A stretch of 64,000 nucleotides of DNA from Herbaspirillum sp. RTI4 (GCF_034313965.1 NZ_JAVIWQ010000002.1:992001-1056000), one strand, 5' to 3'. Shown: positions 30,682 to 41,156, counted from the first letter of the stretch. Notes: a model not told the origin generated them from the sequence alone. Numbers and translations are program-made.

Positions 30682-32529
30682 GTGAACGGAACGGCCGACA
30701 ATCTCGACCGCCGTGCCTTGCAGGTGCTGGAAACGGTCTTCGGCTATTCCTCGTTCCGTGACCGGCAGGCCGACATCGTCAGCCATGTCGCCCACGGCGG
30801 CGATGCGCTGGTACTGATGCCGACCGGCGGCGGCAAGTCGCTCTGCTATCAGGTACCGTCGCTGCTGCGCGAAGGCGTAGGGGTCGTCATTTCGCCGCTG
30901 ATTGCCCTCATGCAGGATCAGGTCGATGCGCTGGCTGAAGTCGGCGTGCGCGCCGCCTTCCTCAATTCCACCCAGACCTTCGACGAATCCAAACGTATCG
31001 AACGACTGGTGCGCAACGGTGAACTGGACCTGCTCTACGTCGCGCCCGAGCGCTTGCTCACCCCGCGCTGTTTAGAGTTGCTTGAATCGACACGCATCGC
31101 TCTGTTCGCCATCGATGAAGCGCACTGCGTATCGCAATGGGGCCACGATTTCCGGCCGGAATACATCAAGCTGTCGGTATTGCACGAACGCTTTCCGCAG
31201 GTCCCCCGTATCGCCCTGACGGCCACTGCCGACCATCAGACTCGCGCCGAAATCGTCGAACGACTGAATCTGCAGGAAGCGCAGAAATTCGTCTCCTCCT
31301 TCGACCGGCCCAATATCCGCTATCAGATCGTTGAAAAGGCCAATGGCCGCAAGCAGGTACTCGATTTCATCGATGCCGAACATGCCGGTGATGCCGGTAT
31401 CGTGTATTGCCTGTCGCGCAAGAAAGTGGAAGAAACCGCCGACTTCCTGAATCAGAACGGCGTCGTCGCACTGCCTTACCACGCCGGAATGGAATACCCC
31501 AAGCGCGCCGCGCATCAGGCGCGTTTTCTGCGCGAAGAAGGCATCGTGATGGTTGCCACCATCGCCTTCGGCATGGGTATCGACAAGCCCGACGTGCGTT
31601 TTGTCGCGCATCTGGATTTACCGAAAAGCATAGAAGGCTATTACCAGGAAACCGGCCGTGCCGGCCGCGACGGCTTGCCTGCCAGCGCCTGGATGTCCTA
31701 CGGTCTGCAAGACGTGGTGCAGCAGCGCCGCATGATCGACGAATCCGACGCCGACGATACCTTCAAGCGCGTGCAGGGCGGCAAACTCGACGCCATGCTG
31801 GGACTGTGCGAAACCTTGCACTGCCGACGCATGCGTCTGCTCGAATATTTCGGCGAACCGGCCCAGCCCTGCGGCAATTGCGATACCTGCATCTCACCGC
31901 CGGTCTCGTTCGATGCCAGCGTGCTGGTGCAAAAACTGCTCTCCACGGTGTACCGGGTCGACCAGCGTTTCGCGCCCGGCCATGTGCTGGACGTCTTGCG
32001 CGGCATTGACAGCGACAAGGTCAAGCAATGGCGGCACGACAGCCTCTCTACTTTTGGTATTGGCAAAGAATATGGCGAAGCCGAGTGGCGCGCCCTGTTG
32101 CGACAAGTCATCGCGCTCGGACTGCTCACCGTGGATCACGAAGCCTACAGCGCGCTCAAGCTGACCGATGCCGCGCGTCCCGTTCTGCGCGGCGAACAAA
32201 AAGTGCAGTTGCGCCAATATCAAAAGCCACTCAAGGCCAAGCGCACCAGCAGCGGAAAAGCCAGCGCCTATCTGGAATCCGATCTGTCGAAAGAGCAGCA
32301 AACCCTGTTCGAAAAATTGCGCTGGTGGCGCATGGAAACGGCGCGTGCGCACAACGTGCCAGCCTACGTCATTTTCAACGACGCCACGCTGCGTGAAATT
32401 GCCCGCAGTCAGCCGCTCTCGCTGACGCAATTGCACGGTATCAGCGGTGTCGGCGACAAGAAGCTGGAAACCTATGGCGATGCGCTGGTGGCCTTGATTA
32501 GCGGTGCAGCAATTCCTTCCGAATCGTAA
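30682..32529 (+). CDS. recQ: ATP-dependent DNA helicase RecQ
   Basis: A 3'-5' superfamily 2 helicase for recombination repair. Walker A is PTGGGKS (Lys52) and the DEAH box is [18 protein letters not shown]. Helicase motif VI includes [10 protein letters not shown]. The zinc site of the RQC region shows [12 protein letters not shown] and CGNCDTC. The C-terminal HRDC domain ends with [17 protein letters not shown]. It starts with GTG at 30682, seven bases after a GGAG. 615 residues is normal. Confidence 0.96.
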   Translation: MNGTADNLDRRALQVLETVFGYSSFRDRQADIVSHVAHGGDALVLMPTGGGKSLCYQVPSLLREGVGVVISPLIALMQDQVDALAEVGVRAAFLNSTQTFDESKRIERLVRNGELDLLYVAPERLLTPRCLELLESTRIALFAIDEAHCVSQWGHDFRPEYIKLSVLHERFPQVPRIALTATADHQTRAEIVERLNLQEAQKFVSSFDRPNIRYQIVEKANGRKQVLDFIDAEHAGDAGIVYCLSRKKVEETADFLNQNGVVALPYHAGMEYPKRAAHQARFLREEGIVMVATIAFGMGIDKPDVRFVAHLDLPKSIEGYYQETGRAGRDGLPASAWMSYGLQDVVQQRRMIDESDADDTFKRVQGGKLDAMLGLCETLHCRRMRLLEYFGEPAQPCGNCDTCISPPVSFDASVLVQKLLSTVYRVDQRFAPGHVLDVLRGIDSDKVKQWRHDSLSTFGIGKEYGEAEWRALLRQVIALGLLTVDHEAYSALKLTDAARPVLRGEQKVQLRQYQKPLKAKRTSSGKASAYLESDLSKEQQTLFEKLRWWRMETARAHNVPAYVIFNDATLREIARSQPLSLTQLHGISGVGDKKLETYGDALVALISGAAIPSES

Positions 32530-32833
32530 ATAAACCGACGCTTTTTTTGTTGGTTTTTACGCATATCCACAAAGTGTTTAAAAGTAATTTTCCCCTATGG
32601 AAATAGCTTTTTATCAATGAAAAATACCTATGCGAATTCGCTTCGTTGAAGCAATTTCTGCGGTGCATTATTTCACGCCAAAATTTTCTGTACGATCCCG
32701 TCATTGAGGTATAGGCTTGCCATAAAAGAAGCACACGCCATGTGCAAGCCTGATCCCTGGACATGACTTAACTCATGCTCTTCTGCAAGGCAAATCATCA
32801 TGGTCCCGTTGTCATCTTTACGGAGAGGCGCGC
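32530..32833. other. Intergenic region upstream of chemoreceptor
   Basis: 304 bases without a gene. An AACC...GGTT stem around a T-run right after recQ could act as a weak terminator. The remainder is AT-rich and should hold the chemoreceptor promoter. No clear flagellar (sigma28) promoter was found. Confidence 0.45.
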
Positions 32834-34402
32834 ATGAAAATTACCAATCTGAAAATCGGTGTGCGACTGGGGATATTGGCCTTTTTTTTGCTGGTGGCAA
32901 CGATCTGTGTTGGCCTCAAAGGAATCGCGATCATCAACGATAACGTGTTGCAGAATCAGCGTGAGGTTGAACAGGCAATTCTGGTCGGAAAAACCATCGA
33001 TCTTTCGCGCAGCGCGCAGGTGCATTTTAAAATTCAGGTGCAGGAATGGAAAAACACCCTGCTGCGAGGTGCTGACCCGGCTAACTTCGACAAATACCGT
33101 CAGGCGTTTATTGAGGAAGGCCAGGCGACCCAGGAATTGCTGAAAAAATTAAGCGCGCTGTTGCCGGAGCTCGGCATCCCGGCGGATGCCGCCACCCAAA
33201 CCTTGCGCACGCACAGCACGCTGCAAGAGAAATACCTCGAAGCGCTCAAGCAATACAAACCCGTGGATGAAAACAGCGCGCACCGGGTCGATCAACTGGT
33301 CAAGGGTATGGACCGCGAACCGACCAAAATGATCGACGGTATTGTCGCTAGCGTGTTGAAAGCCGTCGATGTCCTGCACGAGAACCTCCAGGCAGAACAA
33401 CAGAAATCGTCGAAAAATGAACGGATGGAATTAGTCCTGATCATCCTGCTGTCGTTAGCGTTGGGGAGCAGTGTCACGGTGTGGTTAATCATCAGCATTA
33501 CGCGTCCGCTGGAAGCCGCCGTCAGGATTGCACAGCAGGTTGCCGCAGGCGATTTGCGAACCCACGCCACCGTCAGCGGCAAGGATGAAACAGCGCGTTT
33601 GCTGCAGGCCTTACTGGACATGAATAACAATCTGGCCAGGATCGTCGTCGATGTGCGTAACGGGGCCGAAACCGTCCTCGCCACATCGGGCGATATTGCG
33701 GCCAGCAACCATGATTTGTCTGAGCGCACAGGGCTGCAGGCAGGGGCGCTGGAAGCGACGACCGTCGCCATGGAGGAAATCACCGCGACCGTCCAGCAGA
33801 GCGCCGATTACACCGAGGAAGCCAACAAACTGGCGACCTCTGCCTCCGATGTCGCCATCAAGGGTGGGAAGATGGTGGCGGCGGTAGTTGACACGATGCG
33901 TCTGATTGAAGAGAGTTCGCGCAAAGTGGTCGATATCATCAGCGTGATTGACGGCATTGCCTTTCAAACCAACATCCTCGCCTTGAATGCCGCAGTAGAA
34001 GCGGCGCGCGCTGGCGAGCAAGGGAGAGGCTTTGCAGTGGTTGCCGCCGAAGTGCGTAGTCTGGCGCAACGCAGCGCCACTGCCGCCAGAGAAATCAAAT
34101 CGCTGATCGGGGATTCGGTCGGAAAAATAAACAGCGGTGCCAGTCTGGTCAGTAACACCGGTGCCACCATGCAGGATATTGTGCGTGCGGTGGGCGAGGT
34201 TGCGGCGATCATGGATGGAATCACGAGTGCCAACCGACAGCAAAGCCTGGGTATCGAACAAGTCAATCAGGCCGTCATCCAAATGGATGAGGGAACGCAA
34301 AAGAATGTCGCCCTGGTCGAAACAGCGGCACATACCGTCGAACATCTACATGAGCAGGCCGCCGGACTGGTGCGGGCGGTGAGCGTATTCAGGCTGACCT
34401 GA
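32834..34402 (+). CDS. Methyl-accepting chemotaxis protein
   Basis: A transmembrane chemoreceptor of 522 residues. TM1 is at residues ~10-30, followed by a periplasmic helical sensor of about 160 residues. TM2 ([20 protein letters not shown]) comes next, then a HAMP domain ([19 protein letters not shown]). The signalling tip carries the invariant hairpin [33 protein letters not shown]. It lacks a C-terminal xWxxF CheR-tethering pentapeptide and ends VSVFRLT. GGAGAGG precedes the ATG. The ligand is unknown. Confidence 0.92.
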   Translation: MKITNLKIGVRLGILAFFLLVATICVGLKGIAIINDNVLQNQREVEQAILVGKTIDLSRSAQVHFKIQVQEWKNTLLRGADPANFDKYRQAFIEEGQATQELLKKLSALLPELGIPADAATQTLRTHSTLQEKYLEALKQYKPVDENSAHRVDQLVKGMDREPTKMIDGIVASVLKAVDVLHENLQAEQQKSSKNERMELVLIILLSLALGSSVTVWLIISITRPLEAAVRIAQQVAAGDLRTHATVSGKDETARLLQALLDMNNNLARIVVDVRNGAETVLATSGDIAASNHDLSERTGLQAGALEATTVAMEEITATVQQSADYTEEANKLATSASDVAIKGGKMVAAVVDTMRLIEESSRKVVDIISVIDGIAFQTNILALNAAVEAARAGEQGRGFAVVAAEVRSLAQRSATAAREIKSLIGDSVGKINSGASLVSNTGATMQDIVRAVGEVAAIMDGITSANRQQSLGIEQVNQAVIQMDEGTQKNVALVETAAHTVEHLHEQAAGLVRAVSVFRLT

Positions 34403-34562
34403 GCTGATCTATAAGCTGAACCAAGTTGAGCTGATGGGCGCCCGGGAGTCTGTCAGATGTGGCGAGTCCGACAGATCGCCGCAGCAACTTTGTGCTGGCT
34501 GTGAGAGACTTCCGGCATCTCTTACTTACCGGGCATGAATAAGTCATGCCTCGCTCGTCACC

Positions 34563-35519
34563 ATGAAACCACTCCTCCTGATTCTGATCGACGTGCGCGA
34601 AGCGGGCCGCACCGCGATCGAAGAAAAATTCAATATCGTTTATGCGCCGGATGCCCGGCAGCACAGCGCCATCATTGCAGAGCATGGAAGTGAAGTGACG
34701 GTCGTGCTGACGAATGGCGCCGTCGGCCTGTCCGCTACAGCGATCGACGCCTTGCCCAAACTGACGCTGATCTGCGCTCTGGGAGTCGGCGTGGAAAATA
34801 TTGATGCCGAACACGCCCGCAGTCGTCAGATCGAAGTGGCCAATGGCGCCGGCACCAACGACGATTGCGTGGCCGATCATGCGCTGGCGCTGTTGCTGGC
34901 AGCGGTGCGCAATCTGATACCGGCCGACCGCGCCTGCCGCGCTGGTATCTGGCGCGACGCGTTGCCGTTCCAGCCGCACCTGTCCGGCATGCGGCTTGGC
35001 ATACTTGGGCTGGGTGCGATCGGCAGCAAAATTGCCCTGCGCGGGGCAGCCTTCGGCATGACGCCTGGCTACTTCAGCCGTACGCGTCGCAGCGACGTCA
35101 ATTACGATTATTTTTCCAGTGCGATCGAACTGGCGACCTGGGCCGACTGTCTGGTGGTCGCCACGCCGGGCGGTGCGGCTACCCGCCATCTGATCGGCAG
35201 CGCCGAACTCCACGCTTTGGGCGTACAAGGCTATCTGGTCAATATTGCTCGCGGTAGTGTGGTCGATACCGCCGCGCTGGCGCAGGCGCTCAAGAACAGG
35301 ATCATTGCCGGTGCCGGGATTGATGTGTATGAAAGCGAGCCGCTACCGCCAGCCGAACTGATCGGACTGGACAATGTGGTGCTGACACCGCATGTCGGAG
35401 GGCAATCACCGCAAGCGATTGCGGCTTCGGTGCAGAAATTTCTCGACAACGCCGAACATCACCATACCGGACGCGCCGCGCAGATTGCGGTGCAGGGGAC
35501 CTTGTGTAACGACCAGTAA
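34563..35519 (+). CDS. D-isomer-specific 2-hydroxyacid dehydrogenase (glyoxylate/hydroxypyruvate reductase-like)
   Basis: A 318-residue NAD(P)H-dependent 2-ketoacid reductase. The nucleotide loop is LGILGLGAIGSKIA, and the following SRTRR suggests NADPH preference. The catalytic Arg is in NIARGSVVD, the Glu in YESEPLP and the His in LTPHVGGQS. The DDCVADHALALLLA segment is typical of glyoxylate/hydroxypyruvate or phenylpyruvate reductases. The gene stands alone, and no ribosome-binding site is clear before the ATG. Confidence 0.88.
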   Translation: MKPLLLILIDVREAGRTAIEEKFNIVYAPDARQHSAIIAEHGSEVTVVLTNGAVGLSATAIDALPKLTLICALGVGVENIDAEHARSRQIEVANGAGTNDDCVADHALALLLAAVRNLIPADRACRAGIWRDALPFQPHLSGMRLGILGLGAIGSKIALRGAAFGMTPGYFSRTRRSDVNYDYFSSAIELATWADCLVVATPGGAATRHLIGSAELHALGVQGYLVNIARGSVVDTAALAQALKNRIIAGAGIDVYESEPLPPAELIGLDNVVLTPHVGGQSPQAIAASVQKFLDNAEHHHTGRAAQIAVQGTLCNDQ

Positions 35520-35584
35520 TTTATTGCGCAATTCGATCGGAGATAGGCCGGTCGGACAGCTCCAAGGCCCAGACCAAACGGGTA

Positions 35585-36301
35585 TTACGCCCGCTTGCTA
35601 AACACCAGATCCCACACCCCATGTCCGAGCCGCAGGCCGCGATTCTCGAACTTCGTCACCGGCCGGTAATCGGGACGCGGCGCGTAGTCAGCGGCCGTGT
35701 TGGCGAGGGCCGGTTCAGCACTGAGCACTTCCAGCATTTGTTCCGCATACTCTTGCCAGTCGGTCGCACAATGCAGATAAGCACCGGGCGCGAGGCGGGA
35801 CGCCAGCAGCGTCACCAGCGGACCCTGTATCAGGCGGCGCTTGTTATGCCGCGCCTTGTGCCACGGATCGGGAAAAAATACATGCACACCAGCCAGCGTG
35901 CCGGGAGTAATCATGTGAGTCAGTACTTCGAAGGCATCGTGTTGAATGATGCGCTGGTTCTGCAAATCCATTTCGCCGATGAGTTTGAGCAGGCTGCCCA
36001 CACCCGGCGTATGCACTTCGACGCCGATGAAATCCTTCTCCGGCATACCGGCCGAAATAGTGGCGCTGGTTTCTCCCATGCCAAAACCGATTTCCAGTAT
36101 TACCGGTGCAGTGCGCCCGAAAGTCTGCGCCAGATCCAGCGGCTGCTTGACGTAGGGAATGCAAAAGCGCGGCCCCAGCTCTTCAATCGCTCGTCCCTGC
36201 GCTATCGACAAACGCCCGGCGCGCGTCACGAAACTGCGAATGCGATGCACGGTGGGGTCGTAGAACATGGCCTTGGCGGCGGGATTTTCGGTATCTGACA
36301 T
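35585..36301 (-). CDS. trmB: tRNA (guanine-N7-)-methyltransferase
   Basis: Methylates G46 in the variable loop of tRNAs with S-adenosylmethionine. It has [31 protein letters not shown] and the signature [17 protein letters not shown] with the catalytic Asp. The 238-residue length is standard, including the N-terminal [14 protein letters not shown] tRNA-Gly gene lies 62 bp upstream on the same strand, so the two may share transcripts. Confidence 0.95.
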   Translation of the reverse strand: MSDTENPAAKAMFYDPTVHRIRSFVTRAGRLSIAQGRAIEELGPRFCIPYVKQPLDLAQTFGRTAPVILEIGFGMGETSATISAGMPEKDFIGVEVHTPGVGSLLKLIGEMDLQNQRIIQHDAFEVLTHMITPGTLAGVHVFFPDPWHKARHNKRRLIQGPLVTLLASRLAPGAYLHCATDWQEYAEQMLEVLSAEPALANTAADYAPRPDYRPVTKFENRGLRLGHGVWDLVFSKRA

Positions 36302-36363
36302 GCGGAAGACTCTTGGAGGCGGTGACGCGCAATGGCGGGGGAGTGGCCGGCTGGCCTGTAAAC

Positions 36364-36437
36364 TGGAGCGGGTGAAGGGAATCGAACCCTCGTCGTAAGC
36401 TTGGGAAGCTTCTGCTCTACCATTGAGCTACACCCGC
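36364..36437 (-). tRNA. tRNA-Gly (anticodon CCC)
   Basis: The minus strand reads a 7-bp acceptor stem (GCGGGTG/CACCCGC), a D-arm GCTC-AATGGTA-GAGC, an anticodon loop TTCCCAA with anticodon CCC, a T-arm AGGGTTCGATTCCCT, and an encoded TCCA end. It closely resembles E. coli glyU. The outermost anticodon-stem pair appears to be G.A. A mature 3' CCA is encoded. Confidence 0.95.
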
Positions 36438-36979
36438 GAGACGCACATTTTACGCGGGTTTTGGTGGGTAGCCCATGGAAATGAGAAAAATTGAAGGCAA
36501 TTTACGCGCTTGTATTCTTAAAATAAGATGTGTTGCATGGGCCGGATATTTTATTTAAAAAGTATTTTCAATGCCTGTTTCGTGAAATGGTTTCAATGGT
36601 TTAAGACACATGAAATGTGTTGATTTATTTACTTCATATTTTTATTAAATTTTAAAAATGGCGAGCGAATATCGATAAAACAGATTGTCAAACTACAATG
36701 ATAAAAATGATCTACTATGCGATCATTGCCTTAGTGGAAGTGTACGGCACAGATTGCAATTTGTTTTATTAAGGCAACAGTAAGTAGTATTTATGTAATT
36801 CCGTCATATTCATCAAAATTTGGCAAGGCATTAAGATTTTTTTAATGATGCTTTGATTATTTTTTAATCAAAGATTTTATTTTTCTGCATTTGCCCTATG
36901 TTCTTGTGAGATACGACCAGCGAATGTTGCTGCACTTCTGTTCAATCAATTACGTTTCAATTTCATGCAAGGGCATCAC
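36438..36979. other. Long AT-rich intergenic region upstream of EAL gene
   Basis: About 540 bases without a convincing gene, clearly more AT-rich than its surroundings. It contains short dyads, TGAAA-tgg-TTTCA (36583-36595) and ACACAT-gaa-ATGTGT (36606-36620), that could be regulator sites. There are also several A/T runs that may bend DNA. It probably holds the promoter and control region of the EAL gene. No riboswitch fold could be recognised. Confidence 0.5.
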
Positions 36980-37759
36980 ATGCCACCGCTTAATCCGAAA
37001 CATGAGTCCCGGCCGGTTGGCTGCGCGCAGTGCAAAAAAAAGAATGGGCTGGGGTTTGATATTGCGTTTGCTTATCAGCCTATCGTCGATATTCATACCC
37101 GCTCGATTTATGCGCACGAAGCACTGGTACGCGGCCCAAATGGCGAATCTGCCTATTCCATTCTTTCCCAGATAACCGAAGAAAATCGATACCCATTCGA
37201 TCAGGCTTGCAGAGTAGAAGCGATCCGGGGTGCCGCCGAGTTAGGAATACAAGAATACCTGTCGATCAACTTTTTGCCGAATGCCGTCTACCAGCCTGAA
37301 GCCTGCATTCGCAGCACGTTTGAAGCGGCCACGCGATACAATTTTCCGATTGAAAAAATCATCTTCGAAGTCATAGAAGGCGAGAAGATAGAAGACCGTC
37401 CGCATCTGATCAATATTTTCCGTGAGTATCAGCGGTTTGGTTTTCGCACAGCGATTGATGACTTTGGCGCAGGCTATGCCGGCTTGAATTTGTTGGCGGA
37501 GTATCAGCCGGACATTCTCAAAATCGATATGGAATTGATCCGCGATATCGATACCAGCAAGACCAAGCAAGCGATCGTCAAGGGCATTATCTCCATCAGC
37601 GAGGCTCTGAATGTGCGGGTGCTTGCCGAAGGAATCGAAACCGCCGCGGAACGGGATTTTCTGCGCAATGCAGGAATCGGCCTGATGCAAGGCTATTTGT
37701 TTTGCAAACCGGCGTTCCGCTCGATTGGCATCGTGGACCCCTTATCCTGGGGGGAATGA
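36980..37759 (+). CDS. EAL-domain cyclic-di-GMP phosphodiesterase
   Basis: A stand-alone EAL domain of 259 residues. The catalytic set looks complete: Glu47-Ala-Leu49-Val-Arg51, Asn in SINFLPN, Glu in FEVIEGE, the Asp pair in IDDFGAGYAG, Lys in LKIDMEL, Glu in AEGIE and Gln in LMQGYLF. Hydrolysis of c-di-GMP to pGpG is therefore expected. Cys15-x2-Cys18 near the N-terminus, with three lysines after it, is unusual and might bind a metal. ATG at 36980 is preferred because AAGGG lies six bases upstream; ATG at 36965 is the alternative. Confidence 0.9.
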   Translation: MPPLNPKHESRPVGCAQCKKKNGLGFDIAFAYQPIVDIHTRSIYAHEALVRGPNGESAYSILSQITEENRYPFDQACRVEAIRGAAELGIQEYLSINFLPNAVYQPEACIRSTFEAATRYNFPIEKIIFEVIEGEKIEDRPHLINIFREYQRFGFRTAIDDFGAGYAGLNLLAEYQPDILKIDMELIRDIDTSKTKQAIVKGIISISEALNVRVLAEGIETAAERDFLRNAGIGLMQGYLFCKPAFRSIGIVDPLSWGE

Positions 37760-37781
37760 CGGCTGGTCGAAGCGCGCAGTC

Positions 37782-37803
37782 GTTTCAACCATGAGATTGA
37801 AAC
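37782..37803. other. Stem-loop between convergent genes
   Basis: GTTTCAA (37782-37788) pairs with TTGAAAC (37797-37803). Flanking GCGCG and CGCGC can extend the stem. There is no T-run, so it is only a candidate terminator for the EAL gene or the LysE gene. Confidence 0.4.
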
Positions 37804-37866
37804 GCCGCGCTATATGGGGTACGTTCATATAACCAGGCATTGCGGTTTTGTCAGCGTCCACAGAAC

Positions 37867-38487
37867 CTAGCTCGTCGACGCAATGAGTTTCAATCCCAAC
37901 AGACCCAGAACGCCACCGGCAAATCTGTCTATCCATTTTTTGCATTTCAAATAAGCGCGGCGCGGCACGACGGACGAGAGTATCAGTGCCACCGTGGTGT
38001 ACCAGCCTGCTTCCAGCAAAAAAATCAGCGGCAATAAAGTCAGAATAAGAATCAGCGGCACTTCGTGCGGCAGAAGCGCAGCGAAGATGATGCCGTATTG
38101 CACCGCGGCTTTGGGATTGGTGAGCATGGTGCCCAGCGCCATGAAAAAATGTCGCGACTGGCTGGCATTCATCGCCAGGGGAGCGATTGTCAGCGGTTTG
38201 CTGGCCGCTTTCCAGATCCGTATCGCCAGATAGATCAGATACACACCGCTGCATGTTTTAAATAAAACAAACAGCCACGGCACGCTGGCTAACAGAGCGT
38301 GCAATCCCAATATGGCCAGCGCTGCCAGCGATGTCGCACCCACTCCCATGCCCAATGCCGCTGCAATGCCGGCGCGCCGCGATGCGCCGACAGAGGTCTG
38401 CGCAACCAGCACAAAACTCGGGCCGGGGCTGATGACGCCGATGAGCAGAACGCCCAGAACGCTGACTACTGAAATAATAAAATGCAT
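37867..38487 (-). CDS. LysE/RhtB-family amino-acid exporter
   Basis: A 206-residue inner-membrane protein with six hydrophobic segments. The motif GVISPGPSFVLVAQTSVGASRRAG near residue 20 is the signature of LysE/RhtB translocators. Later, NPKAAVQYGIIFAALLP matches the conserved NPKA motif. It likely exports an amino acid or a derivative, and the substrate is unknown. It stands alone on the minus strand. Confidence 0.9.
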   Translation of the reverse strand: MHFIISVVSVLGVLLIGVISPGPSFVLVAQTSVGASRRAGIAAALGMGVGATSLAALAILGLHALLASVPWLFVLFKTCSGVYLIYLAIRIWKAASKPLTIAPLAMNASQSRHFFMALGTMLTNPKAAVQYGIIFAALLPHEVPLILILTLLPLIFLLEAGWYTTVALILSSVVPRRAYLKCKKWIDRFAGGVLGLLGLKLIASTS

Positions 38488-38562
38488 TTTTTATGATGAA
38501 TGAAGGTGGGCGTGACTCTGAAAACGACGGGTGCTGATTTACCCGATCTGAGGCAGCGGCTC

Positions 38563-40182
38563 TTATTGCCGCAGTGGCTGATGTAATGGCAGCCAGATAT
38601 GAAACCGGGTACCGGACCCGACTTCGCTGGTGACTTCGATCCGGCCCTGATGCGTTTGAATGATGCCGTAGGAAATCGACAAACCCAGCCCGGTGCCTAA
38701 TCCCACCGGCTTGGTCGTAAAAAACGGATCGAAGATACGTTGCAGGTTTTCAGGGGGGATGCCGCCGCCGTTGTCCGCAATATCAATCCAGACCCCCTCA
38801 CCTTCCAGTCCGGTAGAAATAGTAATTTCGCCTTTTTCCTTAATGGCATGGCTGGCATTCATGAGCAGATTCATAAATACCTGATTTAATTCCGGCGCCA
38901 TGCATTCCACTTCGGGCAGTTCGCCATAGGCCTTGATTACGGTAGCCTTGTATTTCAGCTCGTTGGCGATGATCTCCAGGGTGCTGTCGAGGCCATGATG
39001 AATATCCGCAAACTGCCACTCCCCTGCGCTGAAGTAGGAAAAATCTTTCAGGTTTTGCACGATCTTCTTTACGCGCATCAACCCTGCATTCGATTCTGCC
39101 AACAGATCGGTCATGTCTTCCTTGAGGAAATCCAGATCCACTGCTTGCTTGATGTCGGCAATTTCTTTGCGATGCGCCTCAAACTGCGCCAGCACCGGGT
39201 CGCTTTTTTCGTAGGCAGCAAGAACCTGCATAAATTGCTTCAGGTAGCGTTCCAGGCTGCTCATATTGGAAAGCACAAAGGCAATCGGATTGTTGATCTC
39301 GTGCGCCACGCCGGCAGACAGTTGACCAATGGACGCCATTTTTTCAGATTGCAGAATCTGATTGTGCGCGCTCTCCAGTTCCAGATTGGTTTGATGCAGT
39401 GTGGCGTTGGTTTCTGAGAGCGCCTTGGTGCGCTTCGATACCAGCAGCTCAAGACTATCGCTGTAATTTGCCAGCTCTGCCTCGACAAGCCGGCGTTCGG
39501 ATTCAGCCAATAGCAGCTCTCGCGACATCTTGTTAAAAGCGCGTGCCGCCCGAGCCAGTTCATCAGACCCCTTCACCGAAATCTGATAACCCAGGTCGCC
39601 AAGAGCGAGTTGCCGCGAGCCTTTGGCCAGGGCCTCAAGGCGATGGCTGAGATATTTCCCAATCAGATAGGAGAACAAGGTAAGCGCGGCAATGGCCAGT
39701 GCGGCAATGGTCAATGCCTGGTTGCGTGCCTCCAGCAAGGATAAGTGGAGAGAAACAACAGAAATGCCGATCTCGACCCGGCCCAGAACGCTGCCGGCGA
39801 CGATGATATTGGCGCCGACGTCGAAGACGCCATCACGCACATCGCCGATCAGCTTGTCTTCTTCAAATGGCCGGGCCAGCGCCTGCGGATCGCCGGCCTG
39901 CATCAGTATTCCCCGGCTGTCGCTTACCCGGATATAAACCAGGTCAGGGTTGCTCAGCGCTTCATTCACGGAGGATTCAAGCGAGGCCATATCGGATGCC
40001 AGCACGGCATTTTTGGTGGCGCTGGCAAACAAGGTGGCGGTGACGTGAGCTCGTTTGGTGAGTTCTGCATCGTTCGTTTTTTGCAGGAAATGCAAATTGT
40101 TTGCCACCAGTACCAGCAATAGAGCGGCTTGAATTGACACCAGGCCCAAAACAATTTTGAGCCGAAAAGACATGCCGCTCAT
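38563..40182 (-). CDS. Membrane sensor histidine kinase
   Basis: A 539-residue kinase: TM1 (~8-28), a periplasmic region of ~125 residues, TM2 (~155-176), a HAMP linker ([19 protein letters not shown]), a coiled coil and the catalytic core. The phosphoacceptor is His294 in [10 protein letters not shown]. The ATP lid shows DNGGGIPPE and [14 protein letters not shown], with no receiver domain. Its ATG overlaps the stop of the periplasmic binding-protein gene (ATGA), so they are translationally coupled, and the binding protein is a good candidate for delivering the signal. No response regulator lies nearby. Confidence 0.9.
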   Translation of the reverse strand: MSGMSFRLKIVLGLVSIQAALLLVLVANNLHFLQKTNDAELTKRAHVTATLFASATKNAVLASDMASLESSVNEALSNPDLVYIRVSDSRGILMQAGDPQALARPFEEDKLIGDVRDGVFDVGANIIVAGSVLGRVEIGISVVSLHLSLLEARNQALTIAALAIAALTLFSYLIGKYLSHRLEALAKGSRQLALGDLGYQISVKGSDELARAARAFNKMSRELLLAESERRLVEAELANYSDSLELLVSKRTKALSETNATLHQTNLELESAHNQILQSEKMASIGQLSAGVAHEINNPIAFVLSNMSSLERYLKQFMQVLAAYEKSDPVLAQFEAHRKEIADIKQAVDLDFLKEDMTDLLAESNAGLMRVKKIVQNLKDFSYFSAGEWQFADIHHGLDSTLEIIANELKYKATVIKAYGELPEVECMAPELNQVFMNLLMNASHAIKEKGEITISTGLEGEGVWIDIADNGGGIPPENLQRIFDPFFTTKPVGLGTGLGLSISYGIIQTHQGRIEVTSEVGSGTRFHIWLPLHQPLRQ

Positions 40183-41018
40183 CTGGTGGCTGCTTGCGGT
40201 TGGATATTCAGATGTCGAACCGCGTCATATTCCTTGTCTTGTGCGGCAGAGATACCCTTGAAGCCAATTGTTTGCAAAAGTCTGGCCCCTTCAGGATCGG
40301 CTTCCATTGTCATCATTGCTTCCTGCAGACGTCGCACAGTTTCCTTCGGCATGCGTGGATGCGCGGCAAAAGCGTGCGGCGTGTATTCCTTCGTCGACCA
40401 GAGAATTTTCAGTTGATCGCGCAGCTCGGGACGAATGTTGTCGAAGGTTTTGACAACGCCGCCCCCCGCGTCAAACAGGCCGCGTACGACACCGAGGTAA
40501 ACGGAATCGTGCGAAGAAACATAGCGCGACTCAACGGAGATACCACGCGTACGGAATTCAGCCTGAGGCAGCATGGTCGCGGCGAAGGAGGTCGGGCCGG
40601 GAAAGGCAAGGGTCTTGCCCTGAAGCTGCTTGATATCGGAATAATTGCCATCCTTGCGAACGACGACGATACCTTTGAGTTTGAGGTCTTTTTCTTTCGC
40701 GAAAACCAGATAGCCCGGCGAGCGATGGAACACGGTGTAATGGTAAGGATTCATGTAGGCAATATCGTATTCACCTTTTTCAAGCCGCTGCTCGAAAGTC
40801 GAAATATCTTTTGCCGTAGCGAAACGCAAAGGCATGCCGCTCTTTTCGCTCAGGAAATGCAGGATCGGTTCCCAGGCCTTGGCCAGTACATCGGGTGACT
40901 GTTGCGGGACGATGCCGACAGTAACGACCGGTAAGGCATCAGGTGCCGCTATCGCCGTGTCTGTGAAAGCGCATCCTGCGAACAGGATGCTGATCACAGC
41001 GGTCTGAAATCCGCGCAT
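40179..41018 (-). CDS. PhnD-like periplasmic phosphate/phosphonate-type binding protein
   Basis: A 279-residue solute-binding protein of the PhnD/phosphate-phosphonate family. It has a signal peptide (VISILFAGCAF; a Cys is present but the lipobox is imperfect), then VGIVPQQSPDVLAKAWEPIL and EYDIAYMNPYHYTVF. GPTSFAATMLPQAEF is the GpxSxS-like ligand loop. It has no ABC permease or ATPase beside it. Instead the histidine-kinase gene follows with a 4-bp overlap, which suggests a sensing accessory rather than a transporter subunit. The ligand is unknown; PhnD-like proteins bind varied oxyanions or other ligands. Confidence 0.85.
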   Translation of the reverse strand: MRGFQTAVISILFAGCAFTDTAIAAPDALPVVTVGIVPQQSPDVLAKAWEPILHFLSEKSGMPLRFATAKDISTFEQRLEKGEYDIAYMNPYHYTVFHRSPGYLVFAKEKDLKLKGIVVVRKDGNYSDIKQLQGKTLAFPGPTSFAATMLPQAEFRTRGISVESRYVSSHDSVYLGVVRGLFDAGGGVVKTFDNIRPELRDQLKILWSTKEYTPHAFAAHPRMPKETVRRLQEAMMTMEADPEGARLLQTIGFKGISAAQDKEYDAVRHLNIQPQAATR

Positions 41019-41061
41019 GCATTTGCTCCGTGGTAATTTTTTTTATGGCGGTCATGCCGCT

Positions 41062-41120
41062 GCGCAATTGCAGGACAGAGATGCGCATCTCATGCAGATA
41101 CGATTGCGCTTCTTGTCCTG
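41062..41120. repeat. Core copy of dispersed hairpin repeat
   Basis: About 60 bases that align without gaps to 56813-56872, with roughly 70% identity (shared GCGCAAT at the left and TGCGCTTCTT at the right). It holds an 8-bp stem GCAGGACA/TGTCCTGC around an internal 14-nt palindrome of GAGATGC and GCATCTC. It lies between the chemoreceptor stop (41157) and the binding-protein start (41018), both on the minus strand. Confidence 0.65.
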
Positions 41121-41156
41121 CCTGAGTCCCTGGCCAAAATGAAACCTGAACAGGCC

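Noticed and set aside
36698..36772. A 24-codon reading frame in the AT-rich gap before the EAL gene
   Set aside because: No ribosome-binding site, no recognisable signature and AT-rich DNA where such frames arise by chance.
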